64,000 bases of DNA from Bacillota bacterium (GTDB lineage Bacteria; Bacillota_A; Clostridia; Lachnospirales; Lachnospiraceae). Below the pieces are notes generated by a model that saw only the letters and a program-made list of their open reading frames with translations, searched no databases and was not told the DNA's origin. Of this stretch, positions 45,141-54,368 are shown in pieces (position 1 is the stretch's first letter; each line of letters opens with the position of its first letter). The stretch lies in the NCBI GenBank assembly GCA_023407175.1, contig JAEYMU010000025.1, positions 1-64,000 on the forward strand, in the 5' to 3' direction. The translations under genes and the position numbers were made by a program.

Positions 45141-45300
45141 GATAATAAATTTTTATAATTGTTTTTGATATTGGTATGGTATGGAAACCATGTTAAAATA
45201 TAATAATCTTTCTCCGGTGAAAAAAGCCGGATACAGAGCAATGGGAAATAAAGTGGGGAGACCGGCTATGAGCAAAGAGAAAAAAGCAAACAAGGATAAG

Positions 45301-45384
45301 AAGTTTGAAGGAAAACCACTTTCAAACTCTTTATCGAAGCAGTATCGCAAGCAGGCTTGCGATATGCAGGGGGGTAAAAATGAA
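45301..45384 (+). repeat. Two-hairpin RBS element, copy A
   Basis: AGTTTGAA (45302-45309) pairs with TTCAAACT (45321-45328), and ATCGCAAG (45344-45351) with CTTGCGAT (45356-45363). ATGC and a GGGGGG ribosome binding site follow directly, then AAAAATGA. A second copy at 55470-55546 has the same order and spacing with a compensatory change in the second stem. It lies in front of the first ABC half-exporter. Confidence 0.8.
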
Positions 45385-47175
45385 ATGTCTGTAGCAGGAA
45401 GTATGAGATATACACTGCAGATGATCTGGAGGGCAGATAAGGGGTGTGTGATTTTTTCCTTTTATAAAAACTGTACGGAAGAGGTTTTCAGCTCCTTCTT
45501 CTTTGTATATTTCACACAATTAATTTATACCTTCATCGAGAAGCAACTGGATTATGGAAGGCTTGTTAGGGTTATTGCTTTATTCTGTCTTTTACACATC
45601 ATAATCCATCTGGCATCGGCGGGCTATGCATACTATATCCGGCTGAAGAGGCCGGTGGTATACCGGTATACTTTTAACAAGGTAATCAATAAGGCAACAA
45701 AGATTGAGCTTTCCCGATATGAGCAGCCGGATTTTTACGATAAATTTTCCAGGGTGTTTGATGAATGCCTGACGAAGGCAATGGATGGGCTCTCCAGCCT
45801 TTCCATGTCCTGCGGGGCCCTCCTGTCCTCTGTCTGTGCTCTTGGAATTATCGCGGCGGTTGATCCATGGCTGCTGCTTTTCATCGCTCCGCCGGTTGCA
45901 GGCTCCCTGTATTTCGGAAGCAAGGAGAATAAGGAATATTACAGTCTCCGTAACGATGAGACCCACAGCAAGCGTATCATGGATTATGCGAAACGAGTAT
46001 TTTATGAGAAAAAGTATGCCAGTGAAATAAGGCTCTATGGAATCCGTAATGTTCTTTTTAAAAAGCATAGGGATAGTTACCGGGAACGCTATGAGATTCA
46101 TGTGAGGCACCGCAAAAAAATTGCATTTTATCAGTTCCTGGAATATGTGGTTTTTATCGGTCTGACCTTCTTTAGCTCCTATATCTATGTATCCTATGTT
46201 ATCAAGGTAAATGGAAGTACAAAGCTGGCGGCTTATATTGCCATGCTTTCGGCAGTAGGCTTTATCTCCTGGCAGATTAAGAACTGTGTTACTACAATGA
46301 TTGAAGCAGGAACCAACTGTATCTATATGAATAACCTGAAAGAATTTCTAAATTATGAGGCTGTCCACGGAATTCCCGGAACTAAGAAGGTGGAAGGCAG
46401 CCTGGGGGATATTGAATTTGACCGGGTTACCTTCACCTATACGGGAGCAAAAAAGCCGGTCATCAATGATTTATCCCTTACGATAAAGAAAGGAGAACGG
46501 ATTGCCCTGGTGGGTGAAAATGGTGCCGGCAAGACGACTCTGATCAAGCTGCTTATGGGGCTTTATCCGGTGACCGGAGGGAGGATTACGGTTGGCGGAG
46601 CGGATATTAACAGCTATGATCCCCAGGAATACCATAAGCATTTTGGTACGGTATTCCAGGATTTGCAGATCTTTGCGCTGCCGCTTTCGGAGAATGTTCT
46701 GATGCGCCGTCCGGTGACCGAGGAGGAGAGGCAGCTTGTGGCGGATTCATTGATCAAAGCCCAGTTCGAAGATGTGCTTTCCAGACTGCCTAAGGGAATC
46801 GATACCATGATTACCAGGGAATTTGACGAGGAGGGCTTCGTATGCTCCGGCGGTCAGGCCCAGAAGATAGCAATTGCCAGGGTATTTGCAAAGAATCCGG
46901 ATATCGTAATTCTTGATGAGCCGTCCAGCGCCCTTGACCCGATTGCCGAATATAATATGTACAACAATATGCTTCGGGTATCGGAGGGGAAAACAGTCTT
47001 CTTTATCTCACACCGTCTGTCCTCGGCGCGAATTGCCGACAAGATTTATTTTCTGGAGAATGGCCAGATTAAGGAAGCGGGAACCCATGATGAGCTGATT
47101 GCAAAGAACGGCAGCTATGCCCGGATGTTTGAGCTTCAGGCCAGGAATTACCGTGACGGATCGGAGGTGGCATAG
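45385..47175 (+). CDS. ABC half-exporter (membrane and ATPase domains), first of pair
   Basis: The start at 45385 is preferred: it follows the GGGGGG of the hairpin element and gives 597 residues, the usual size; an in-frame ATG at 45181 would add 68 basic residues coded mostly by the repeat and a possible -10 box. Membrane segments lie at about 20-45, 55-80, 130-180 and 250-310. The ATPase has Walker A GENGAGKTT (about 376), signature CSGGQAQK and Walker B IVILDEPSSALD. The first signature residue is Cys rather than Leu. It is followed with one base between stop and start by a second half-exporter, so the two probably form a heterodimer that exports a peptide or drug. Confidence 0.85.
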   Translation: MSVAGSMRYTLQMIWRADKGCVIFSFYKNCTEEVFSSFFFVYFTQLIYTFIEKQLDYGRLVRVIALFCLLHIIIHLASAGYAYYIRLKRPVVYRYTFNKVINKATKIELSRYEQPDFYDKFSRVFDECLTKAMDGLSSLSMSCGALLSSVCALGIIAAVDPWLLLFIAPPVAGSLYFGSKENKEYYSLRNDETHSKRIMDYAKRVFYEKKYASEIRLYGIRNVLFKKHRDSYRERYEIHVRHRKKIAFYQFLEYVVFIGLTFFSSYIYVSYVIKVNGSTKLAAYIAMLSAVGFISWQIKNCVTTMIEAGTNCIYMNNLKEFLNYEAVHGIPGTKKVEGSLGDIEFDRVTFTYTGAKKPVINDLSLTIKKGERIALVGENGAGKTTLIKLLMGLYPVTGGRITVGGADINSYDPQEYHKHFGTVFQDLQIFALPLSENVLMRRPVTEEERQLVADSLIKAQFEDVLSRLPKGIDTMITREFDEEGFVCSGGQAQKIAIARVFAKNPDIVILDEPSSALDPIAEYNMYNNMLRVSEGKTVFFISHRLSSARIADKIYFLENGQIKEAGTHDELIAKNGSYARMFELQARNYRDGSEVA

Positions 47176-47176
47176 C

Positions 47177-49057
47177 ATGGGCGATAAGAAAAATAAGAAA
47201 AGTACAAAGACGGATATGCCAGGGAAGGAACAGAAGCCTACCATGGGGAGGCTGATCTCCAACGTGGCCTATGTCCTGAATTATGCAATAAGGATGAATA
47301 AGAAGATTGTTATCATAGTAATTCTTGGACATATCATATGCGGTGTAATTTATGCCATGATTGATACCCTGTTTCTTAAAATTTTCATTGAGCTATTGTC
47401 CGATCAGGGAAAGGGGTTTTCCCAGGTTATAGGGTTTATCCTGCTTGGTATGCTGGTATTTTCCCTCGGGCAGGCTACGGAGCTTTTGACGGACAACTGG
47501 GCAAGAGCCAAATTCCAGCTGATCAGCGGTCAGATTCAGGCGGATTTTATTCGGAAGGCCTCGGACATTGATTTGATCTGTTATGACCATAGGGAATATT
47601 TTGATGATTTTGTCATTGCCGCCTCCCAGGCAGAGGAGATGGTGACAAGGGGTGTTGTCAGTACGGCATGGATTTTCGGAAATGTGGCTACTATCATTGC
47701 CCTTGGCGGCCTGATACTCACAATTAATCCGGTGATAGCCATATTTCCGGTGGCGGGCTTTTTTATCAATATCATTACCCGCTTTGCAATAACGAAGGCG
47801 GAATACGAGTTTGATCTGGAACAAAAGAAAATTATGCGTAAGGCGGATTATTCCAAACGGGTTTTCTATCAGCCCGAATATGCCAAGGAAATTAAGCTTT
47901 CCGCAATTGAAGTACCGCTGCGCAGGCAGTTTGAAGAGGCCATTACCGAGGTGACGAAGGAGGCAAAACGGTATGGTATCAGGATTGCAATATTGTCTTT
48001 GATTAACTGGATTACGGTCTTTACCTTCCTGTCCTACTTCTGTGTACCTGTCTATCTGGGGTATCTGGCGATTGTAAAAAAGAGCATTGGCTTTGGTGAT
48101 GTTGCTGCCATGAATAATGCTCAGAGCGGAGTAAGAAACAGGCTGGACGCACTGAATTACGGACTGGTGGAATTCCAGAAGGTGGGGCAGTTTGCCGACC
48201 GCTTCCGCCGGTTTATCGAGTACAAAATTGAGATAGAGGGGCAGCAGGGAACAAAACCGGTATCGGAGAATAATAACCTTCTTGAGATCAGGGATATGTC
48301 CTTTTGCTATGAAGGAGCGGAGAAAAATACGCTTTCCCATGTTAATATGACTATAAGACCCGGTGAGAAAATTGCAATCGTAGGGGAAAACGGTGCGGGT
48401 AAGACTACCTTTGTCAAGCTTTTGATGAGGCTGTATGATGTGACGGAAGGAGGTATTTTTTATGGGGGCAATGATATCCGGGATTATAATACGAAGGCTT
48501 ATCGGAACATATTCGGGGCAGTATTCCAGGATTATCAGATTTATGGGGCCTCTTTATCTGAAAATGTCATCATGGACGAGACCCTGCCGGAGGATAAGGA
48601 GCGGATTGAGAAAGCACTTAATCTGGCGGACTTTGGAAAGAAGCTTTCCAAGCTGCAAGACGGTATCGAGACCCAGATGACCCGGGAATTCTCGGAGGAT
48701 GGAACCATGCTATCCGGCGGTGAAGCACAGAAGGTTGCCATTGCCAGAATGTTCGCAAAAACAGGAAACCTGTCAATTGCCATTCTGGATGAGCCCTCCA
48801 GTGCTCTAGACCCTTACGCGGAATATACTCTGAATAAGAATATGATGGAGAATGCAAAGGATGCATCGGTCATTTTTATCTCGCACAGGTTATCCACGAC
48901 CAGGGATGCGGACCGCATCTATTTATTTGAGAACGGAGAAATTATCGAGCAGGGCACCCACAGCGAACTGATGGAGCAGGGCGGAAAGTATGCCTTGATG
49001 TTCGAGAAGCAGGCGCATTATTACCAGGAGGAAATAGCTGAGGACATTGCGGTGTAG
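47177..49057 (+). CDS. ABC half-exporter, second of pair
   Basis: A 626-residue protein starting at the ATG at 47177, which has GGAGGT nine bases upstream inside the end of the first half-exporter gene. The N-terminus is basic and about 45 residues long before the first helix. Membrane helices fill about 40-330. The ATPase has Walker A GENGAGKTT (about 403), LSGGEAQK signature and Walker B SIAILDEPSSALD. It has no peptidase domain, so it does not cut leader peptides itself. The partner of the upstream gene. Confidence 0.88.
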   Translation: MGDKKNKKSTKTDMPGKEQKPTMGRLISNVAYVLNYAIRMNKKIVIIVILGHIICGVIYAMIDTLFLKIFIELLSDQGKGFSQVIGFILLGMLVFSLGQATELLTDNWARAKFQLISGQIQADFIRKASDIDLICYDHREYFDDFVIAASQAEEMVTRGVVSTAWIFGNVATIIALGGLILTINPVIAIFPVAGFFINIITRFAITKAEYEFDLEQKKIMRKADYSKRVFYQPEYAKEIKLSAIEVPLRRQFEEAITEVTKEAKRYGIRIAILSLINWITVFTFLSYFCVPVYLGYLAIVKKSIGFGDVAAMNNAQSGVRNRLDALNYGLVEFQKVGQFADRFRRFIEYKIEIEGQQGTKPVSENNNLLEIRDMSFCYEGAEKNTLSHVNMTIRPGEKIAIVGENGAGKTTFVKLLMRLYDVTEGGIFYGGNDIRDYNTKAYRNIFGAVFQDYQIYGASLSENVIMDETLPEDKERIEKALNLADFGKKLSKLQDGIETQMTREFSEDGTMLSGGEAQKVAIARMFAKTGNLSIAILDEPSSALDPYAEYTLNKNMMENAKDASVIFISHRLSTTRDADRIYLFENGEIIEQGTHSELMEQGGKYALMFEKQAHYYQEEIAEDIAV

Positions 49058-49263
49058 AAATAGTACACCCGCTGCAATGCTTTACGACATTTCGTATCCC
49101 AAAAGAAAACAGGTGGCTATATGGAAATGAATGGTTTATAATATAGACTAATAAAACTATTTGTTACCATACGCTAAAGCGTGCGGATGGGAGTAAAAAT
49201 ACAAAGAACGGATTTCACTTTAATCCGTAAATCCTATTATGAGACTCGAAAGGGGAGGATGAT
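49058..49263 (+). other. Leader or spacer with two small hairpins
   Basis: ACGCTAAAGCGT near 49172 and ACGGATT/AATCCGT near 49207-49227 form small hairpins ahead of the phosphotransferase gene. TATAAT-like TTTATAATATAG near 49135 could be a -10 box. No ORF. Confidence 0.35.
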
Positions 49264-50157
49264 ATGACTGAAATTCCTCTTTATAGTACTTTTACAAAAA
49301 TTGAGCCAATTAATAAAGGCATGTCAGGGGATAAGAAATATTATATTGAAACTGTGAATGGAAAACACCTGCTACTTCGTATTGCGGATTTTTCAGAGTA
49401 TCCTCAAAAAAAAGTTGAGTTTGAGGTCATGCAGAATATGATTACACTTGGTATTCCCATGTCTTTTCCGATTGATTTTGGTGTTTGCGATGACAATAAA
49501 AGTGTATATACTTTGCTTAGCTGGGTTGATGGCGGTGAGGTCGAAGCTATTGTACCTGCATTGCCGGAAGCTGACCAATATGCATTGGGCGTCAAATCCG
49601 GCGAAATTCTCCGTAAAATTCATACTTTGCCTGCACCAAAAGGTATCGATGATTGGTCAACGCGTTATTTTTCAGTCATTGATCAACGTCTTGAGGCATT
49701 TCGCTCCGAAGGAGTGCCTTTTGCAGGTCACGAAATAATTTTAAATTATCTTGAGACTAACAGACCTTTATTGAGAAATCGTCCTCAATGCTACCAGCAT
49801 GGCGATTATCATATGGGTAATATGATACAATCCAAGGATGGACAATTATTTGTTATTGATTGGCATACGGTTGATTTTGACAACTATGGTGATCCCTGGT
49901 ATGAGTTTAATCGTATCGGTATAGAATTTCCTGCGTTTGCATCGGGGCAGATTGACGGCTATTTTAATCACAAACCTCCGGAGACCTTTTGGAAATTACT
50001 GGCATATTACCTCGCGGCAAGTGCAATAACTTCTATTGTATGGTCAAAGTACTTTGCGCCGGAAAGATTACATTCTATTTTGAATTTAAATGCAGATATT
50101 CTGCATTGGTTTGATGATATGAAGAATTTTGTTCCGACCTGGTATCTCAAAGATTAG
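49264..50157 (+). CDS. Aminoglycoside phosphotransferase-family protein
   Basis: A 297-residue kinase-fold protein. The catalytic loop is HGDYHMGNM with the base Asp, and the metal-binding motif is VIDWHTVDFDNYGDPWYE. The N-lobe begins with a nucleotide-binding strand set (NKGMSGDKKYYI). Such proteins phosphorylate aminoglycosides, macrolides, choline-like or sugar substrates. The order of motifs and length suit the APH(3')/Mph-like group, but the drug cannot be inferred. GGGGAGG precedes the ATG. The gene is the first of a long same-strand run. Confidence 0.82.
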   Translation: MTEIPLYSTFTKIEPINKGMSGDKKYYIETVNGKHLLLRIADFSEYPQKKVEFEVMQNMITLGIPMSFPIDFGVCDDNKSVYTLLSWVDGGEVEAIVPALPEADQYALGVKSGEILRKIHTLPAPKGIDDWSTRYFSVIDQRLEAFRSEGVPFAGHEIILNYLETNRPLLRNRPQCYQHGDYHMGNMIQSKDGQLFVIDWHTVDFDNYGDPWYEFNRIGIEFPAFASGQIDGYFNHKPPETFWKLLAYYLAASAITSIVWSKYFAPERLHSILNLNADILHWFDDMKNFVPTWYLKD

Positions 50158-50181
50158 ATCAATGTCAGAAAGGATACCTTT

Positions 50182-51114
50182 ATGAGAAATAAGAAGTATA
50201 ATATAAAATCCATAAGCGCTATGTTATTGTTATATATTTGCGTGTTATTTAGCGGATGTCACTCCAATGGAAATGCCAGCGAGCTGGATGCGCAGTCAGA
50301 GGAACCGACAAAGGCAATCGTGGAAACAACTGAAGCCGCAGGTATGGATGAAGAAACAGGAGATAGCGTTTTAGATGAAGAAACAGGAGCCACAGACGCT
50401 GATTTCACAGAGGATAAACAGAAAGAGACAGTTGCCCTGGAAACGAAGGAAGACATAGACAATAACGGGATTATGGATACCGTACAAACCATCCATCGAA
50501 ATGATGGCAGTGAATCATTGATCCGTATTTTTCTCAATGGAGAACAGATATTTGAATATGAGGATGCCAATCTTAGAATTATGGGGGTTGATGCCTTCGA
50601 GTATCTGGACCTGGACGGGGATGATAAAAATGAAATATTTGTTACCGCAGACACAAATGCAAATTCCAGACCGCTGACTGATGTTTTATGTTTGAAAGAG
50701 ACCGATGGACAATGGAACCGAATGGATATTCCACTAAATGAAACAGGAAATAATGGATTTTCTTTTGAAATTACAAGGGGAAAAGATGAATTTGATTTTA
50801 TAATTTCCTCCGATGATCTGGAACAGAAAATTCATTTTGATGCCACCGATTTTTTTGTAGATGATGAGGGTGGGAATATCGATTCAATCCAGGCATATCG
50901 AAAAAATAATTATAAAGAGGGAGATAAAGTAGGATTTATTTCAGGATGGGGGATATGGGAAGCAAGAACCGGAACTTACGAGGGGTGTAATTGTATTATT
51001 GCATTGCAGGGAATTGAAGGGCCGTACGGCCATGGCCTCGGACAGATTAATATATACTTTGCGTACAATGAACAAGGAGAGGTCGATATTATGAAGGTGG
51101 AGTATCAACCTTAA
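50182..51114 (+). CDS. Lipoprotein with VCBS/FG-GAP-like region
   Basis: A 310-residue lipoprotein: signal peptide with FSGC near residue 26, then a Glu/Thr-rich spacer to about 90, then DIDNNGIMDTVQTIH and DLDGDDKNEIFVTAD, two Asp-rich loops like those in calcium-binding VCBS/FG-GAP propeller repeats. The last 70 residues hold GWGIWEARTGTYEG. The family is not otherwise recognised. It starts 24 bases after the phosphotransferase gene. Location: outer face of the membrane. Confidence 0.72.
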   Translation: MRNKKYNIKSISAMLLLYICVLFSGCHSNGNASELDAQSEEPTKAIVETTEAAGMDEETGDSVLDEETGATDADFTEDKQKETVALETKEDIDNNGIMDTVQTIHRNDGSESLIRIFLNGEQIFEYEDANLRIMGVDAFEYLDLDGDDKNEIFVTADTNANSRPLTDVLCLKETDGQWNRMDIPLNETGNNGFSFEITRGKDEFDFIISSDDLEQKIHFDATDFFVDDEGGNIDSIQAYRKNNYKEGDKVGFISGWGIWEARTGTYEGCNCIIALQGIEGPYGHGLGQINIYFAYNEQGEVDIMKVEYQP

Positions 51115-51198
51115 AAGGATGAAATTAATAAGATTAATAATTACAAGGATAAATAGAAAGCTGTAGTGTAGATTATTTTATTAGGAGGTATTAGCGTT

Positions 51199-51624
51199 AT
51201 GGATGATGAATTGAAAATCAAAATGTACTCATTTACGGTGGATAGCAAAGACTCGCATGAATTAGCAAAATTTTATGGGGCATTACTCAAGTGGGAAATA
51301 ATATTTATCGATGAAGAATGGGCATGTGTATACGCTCCAGGAACCAATCAGGGAACATATCCTTGTATATTGTTTCAACAAAATCCCGAGTATAAACCGC
51401 CTGTATGGCCGGAAGAGCCTGAAGCTCAACAGCAAATGGCACATATGGACTTCGCTGTTAATGATTTAGAAAAAGCAGTTCAATATGCAATCCATTGTGG
51501 AGCAACAATCGCAGATAAGCAATTTTCTGATCATTGGAGAGTTATGTTTGACCCTGCCGGACACCCTTTTTGCTTATGTCAAATGAAATCAATAATCGAG
51601 AGTGCCCATTTTGCGTTGCTATAG
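51199..51624 (+). CDS. VOC family protein
   Basis: A 141-residue protein with two beta-alpha-beta-beta-beta units of the vicinal oxygen chelate fold. FTVDSKDSHELAKFYGALLKW opens the first, MAHMDFAVNDLEKAVQYA the second, and VMFDPAGHPFCLCQ ends it. The H, E-type metal ligands are partly present. Relatives include glyoxalase-like and drug-binding proteins. AGGAGG precedes the ATG. Unlike the VOC gene at 12135 this copy is intact. Confidence 0.82.
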   Translation: MDDELKIKMYSFTVDSKDSHELAKFYGALLKWEIIFIDEEWACVYAPGTNQGTYPCILFQQNPEYKPPVWPEEPEAQQQMAHMDFAVNDLEKAVQYAIHCGATIADKQFSDHWRVMFDPAGHPFCLCQMKSIIESAHFALL

Positions 51625-51711
51625 AAAAGAAACTCACGAAATTGAAGGAAACTCACGATATTCCTGTAAATATGGATTTGATTATGGAGCCGTTGGAGGA
51701 CAAGTTTAAAA

Positions 51712-52314
51712 ATGCTGGAAGGCTATCATTTAGATATTTATACACAGATAAAAATGCTGGAAGATATTATTATGTCAAGCGGGACTATTAATACAGTTGT
51801 GAAACGGGCAAAACAGCTGGAGATAGATAATTATTACATAGGGGCGGGTTGTATAACACAAACTGTTTGGAACTATCTTTTTAATTACCCATTAGATTAT
51901 GGCATAAAGGATATTGATTTTGTTTACTTTGATGGTGTAAATTTAGACTTTCAATCTGAAAATAGAATGATCATGCAAGTAAAGCAATTATATTCCGATT
52001 TAAAAATTGAGGTGGATGTAAAAAATCAAGCGAGGGTTCATCTGTGGTATCAAGATCATTTTGGGTATTCAATTGAGCCATATACGTCCATTGAATCTGC
52101 TATAAACACATGGCCAACTACAGCCACGGCAATTGGTGTCAGGATGGAAAAAGATAATGAATTCAAGGTATATGCTCCATTCGGATTAAATGATTTATTT
52201 GGTAAAGTTGTCAGGGCAAATAGAGCACAAATTACGAAACAAATCTACGAAAAAAAGGTATCGAGCTGGTTAAGCAAATGGCCGGATTTAATAGTTATAC
52301 CTTGGGAAGCATGA
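51712..52314 (+). CDS. Nucleotidyltransferase family protein (DUF925-like)
   Basis: A 200-residue protein. YYIGAGCITQTVWNYL and IKDIDFVYFDG are the two diagnostic motifs of a nucleotidyltransferase subfamily that is widespread as single genes. The second supplies the DxD metal ligands. The C-terminal LNDLFGKVVRANRAQITKQI helps close the active site. GGAGG lies 12 bases before the ATG. The substrate is unknown. Confidence 0.82.
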   Translation: MLEGYHLDIYTQIKMLEDIIMSSGTINTVVKRAKQLEIDNYYIGAGCITQTVWNYLFNYPLDYGIKDIDFVYFDGVNLDFQSENRMIMQVKQLYSDLKIEVDVKNQARVHLWYQDHFGYSIEPYTSIESAINTWPTTATAIGVRMEKDNEFKVYAPFGLNDLFGKVVRANRAQITKQIYEKKVSSWLSKWPDLIVIPWEA

Positions 52315-52363
52315 ACAATATAAGGATAAATTTATTATACAGATTTAATATAGGGGTGTTGGA

Positions 52364-52816
52364 GTGGAGAATAGAGGAAGAGCACAGTGCCTTGTAACGA
52401 GAGGCAATAAGATTTTAATGGTAAAGCATAAGCAATGCGGAATAGAATACTTTTGTCTGCCGGGAGGTGGCATTGAGTATGGCGAAACGCCCGAACATGC
52501 AGCCATGAGAGAACTTCAAGAAGAATGCCGTGTAAGCGGGACAAATCTAAAGTTAATCAGTACTGTGATAAATGACAACCATTTTAACTATACTTTTTAT
52601 GCTGATATAGGAATACAAGAACCGATGTTGGGTGAAGACCCGGAATGTATTGATAATCCGATTCTTGTAGGGGTCGAATGGTGTACATTAAATGAGGTAT
52701 GCGAACGTGATAGAGCTTATTTGTGGTCAGCGGGTTTATTTTACGTCGATGAATTTGCAAAGGAATTGGATAGTTGGGGAGATGATATAAGTTATCCGTC
52801 CAAACGTCAATTATAG
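52364..52816 (+). CDS. NUDIX hydrolase
   Basis: A 150-residue protein with a full Nudix box: G35-x5-E41-x7-R49-E50-x2-E53-E54 in GGGIEYGETPEHAAMRELQEE (split for length). It hydrolyses nucleoside diphosphates linked to another group; single-domain members act on oxidised dNTPs, NDP-sugars or related. The start codon is GTG with TAGGGG-type spacing upstream. The size and motif are normal. Confidence 0.85.
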   Translation: MENRGRAQCLVTRGNKILMVKHKQCGIEYFCLPGGGIEYGETPEHAAMRELQEECRVSGTNLKLISTVINDNHFNYTFYADIGIQEPMLGEDPECIDNPILVGVEWCTLNEVCERDRAYLWSAGLFYVDEFAKELDSWGDDISYPSKRQL

Positions 52817-52907
52817 CATAAAATAAAGCTGGGTGCTTCACTCTCTTTAAAATCGTTTATATAGCAAAAGTTTAAGATAATCTGTATAATAATTGTTTTA
52901 TGACGGA

Positions 52908-53084
52908 ATGACAATTGCATTAAGTGGATTAATTGGTTTAGGAGGTGTAATAGGAAGTTTAAGAGAGAAGAAAATATCCAATAAAAAAGCAGGAATACAT
53001 GGTATTCTCCAATTTGTGTATTGTGCAGATGTTATCAGCTCTATTATTATATATAGAACGGTTAAAGCAGCCGGGCAGGATTAA
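52908..53084 (+). CDS. Small hypothetical membrane protein
   Basis: A reading frame of 58 residues from the ATG at 52908 (MTIALSGLIGLGGVIGSLRE) with two hydrophobic stretches, 4-18 and about 33-48, and a basic loop EKKISNKKAG between. The Shine-Dalgarno site is weak. It may be a real small membrane protein or the remains of a longer gene. No family recognised. Confidence 0.4.
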   Translation: MTIALSGLIGLGGVIGSLREKKISNKKAGIHGILQFVYCADVISSIIIYRTVKAAGQD

Positions 53085-53207
53085 GGCATAACTTATTATT
53101 GAATACATCAGCTTTTGTAGAAGGCAAAACAAGATAATTGATGTAAAATCAATTACTTAAAATGATAGTATATCTAACCCGTAATCAAGAAAAGAAGAGG
53201 AGATATT

Positions 53208-53705
53208 ATGGAACCTAAGGTGATTATTGCAAAGTTTCCCTATGAATATGCGGCGTTTTTCCAATGCATCGGTGGAGACGAGCCCATACATTCCGTCTAT
53301 CACAATATGGCGGCATGGATTAAGAAAAATAATCTCAGTTATAAAAACAGAATAATTGCAGGCTTTGATGAACCGGCAACTTGGTGTCCTGACCCTTACG
53401 GCTGTACGATTGGCTGTATTGGGCTGTATTTCATCGATGCAAATGAAATACAGGGCGGTAAATTCAGAGGAGTTCATGTGACAAAATTTGATACCTCTGG
53501 CAATTATGCAACAATCAGCATAAATTGTCACATATCAAAGGCCTGGGAATTATTAAATCAATGGAAAGCAAAGGGAAAATATAATTTTGATACTGAGAGC
53601 GGTCGCCAGTATTTTGAGCAGCATATATTCGGTGATGATGATTTTACGCATGACGAACGATTATCCTTTAATATCTGGATGCCTGTAAAGAAATTGGAAG
53701 CATAG
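53208..53705 (+). CDS. GyrI-like/AraC effector-binding domain protein
   Basis: A 165-residue protein with the features of a stand-alone effector-binding domain: IIAGFDEPATWCPDPYGC, FRGVHVTKF and NYATISINCHISKAWELLNQW (two separate segments), ending in FNIWMPVK. These resemble the GyrI-like fold of drug-sensing regulators. AGAGGAG precedes the ATG. It is a second member of this fold in the window (see 40794). Sequence similarity between the two is low by eye. Confidence 0.65.
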   Translation: MEPKVIIAKFPYEYAAFFQCIGGDEPIHSVYHNMAAWIKKNNLSYKNRIIAGFDEPATWCPDPYGCTIGCIGLYFIDANEIQGGKFRGVHVTKFDTSGNYATISINCHISKAWELLNQWKAKGKYNFDTESGRQYFEQHIFGDDDFTHDERLSFNIWMPVKKLEA

Positions 53706-53772
53706 GCTTACGCGTATCAGGAACATCCGCTATCCGATGAATCGTGTGATTAACGAAGGAGAAATAAAGATT

Positions 53773-54330
53773 GTGTTCATTCACTATTTAGTTAGGGAGT
53801 TACCTGTAATAGCAATACTATCAGCCTTGATATATCTGCCCATATTTCTGCTATCTAGAAAGAGACACGGAAAGAAACCGATGATAAGGCATTTGTCGGT
53901 CTATGGTCTAATTGGTACGATTTTAAGTATCCTTTTTGCTACCATATTTATTTATGGCTTCAACATCACTTATATCTCGGAATATCGTTTTTTGAACCTC
54001 AGACCCTTTGTATGGATCAAAGAAACATACGCAATGGGGGCCAAAATGATGTTGGAACAGCTGCTGATGAATATTATTATGCTGGTTCCGTTAGGGTTTA
54101 TTTTACCGGTGGTGAGTAAGAGATTTCGGAAATGTTGGAAAACGTTATTGTTTATTGTTATTTTTGTTCTTGGGATAGAGACCCTTCAGTATTTTATTGG
54201 CCGTTCCGCCGATGTTGATGATTTGATCATGAATACATTGGGTGGATTGATCGGTTATGGAATATATGCAGGATTAAATAATAGTTGCAGGAATAAGGTG
54301 TTTTGGAAAAGGGCAAATGATATTCAATAA
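53773..54330 (+). CDS. VanZ family membrane protein
   Basis: A protein of 186 residues if it starts at the GTG at 53773, which has AAGGAG upstream; an ATG at 53737 has no site. Four to five membrane helices. FLNLRPFVWIKE, QLLMNIIMLVPLGFILP and ETLQYFIGRSADVDDLIMNTLGG match the VanZ domain, first known from teicoplanin resistance in enterococci; most members have unknown roles. The stop overlaps the next gene's possible ATG at 54330. Confidence 0.82.
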   Translation: MFIHYLVRELPVIAILSALIYLPIFLLSRKRHGKKPMIRHLSVYGLIGTILSILFATIFIYGFNITYISEYRFLNLRPFVWIKETYAMGAKMMLEQLLMNIIMLVPLGFILPVVSKRFRKCWKTLLFIVIFVLGIETLQYFIGRSADVDDLIMNTLGGLIGYGIYAGLNNSCRNKVFWKRANDIQ

Positions 54331-54368
54331 TGAACAAACAGATGCTGCCACCCTTGAAGGAGAATAAG

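Noticed and set aside
45181..45384. N-terminal extension of the first ABC half-exporter
   Set aside because: It would translate through the hairpin element and overlaps a possible -10 box; the start at 45385 has a strong ribosome binding site and gives the usual length.
51570..51791. 73-residue ORF overlapping the end of the VOC gene and the start of the nucleotidyltransferase gene
   Set aside because: It is out of frame with both, its second half is a shadow of the nucleotidyltransferase start, and no ribosome binding site precedes it.
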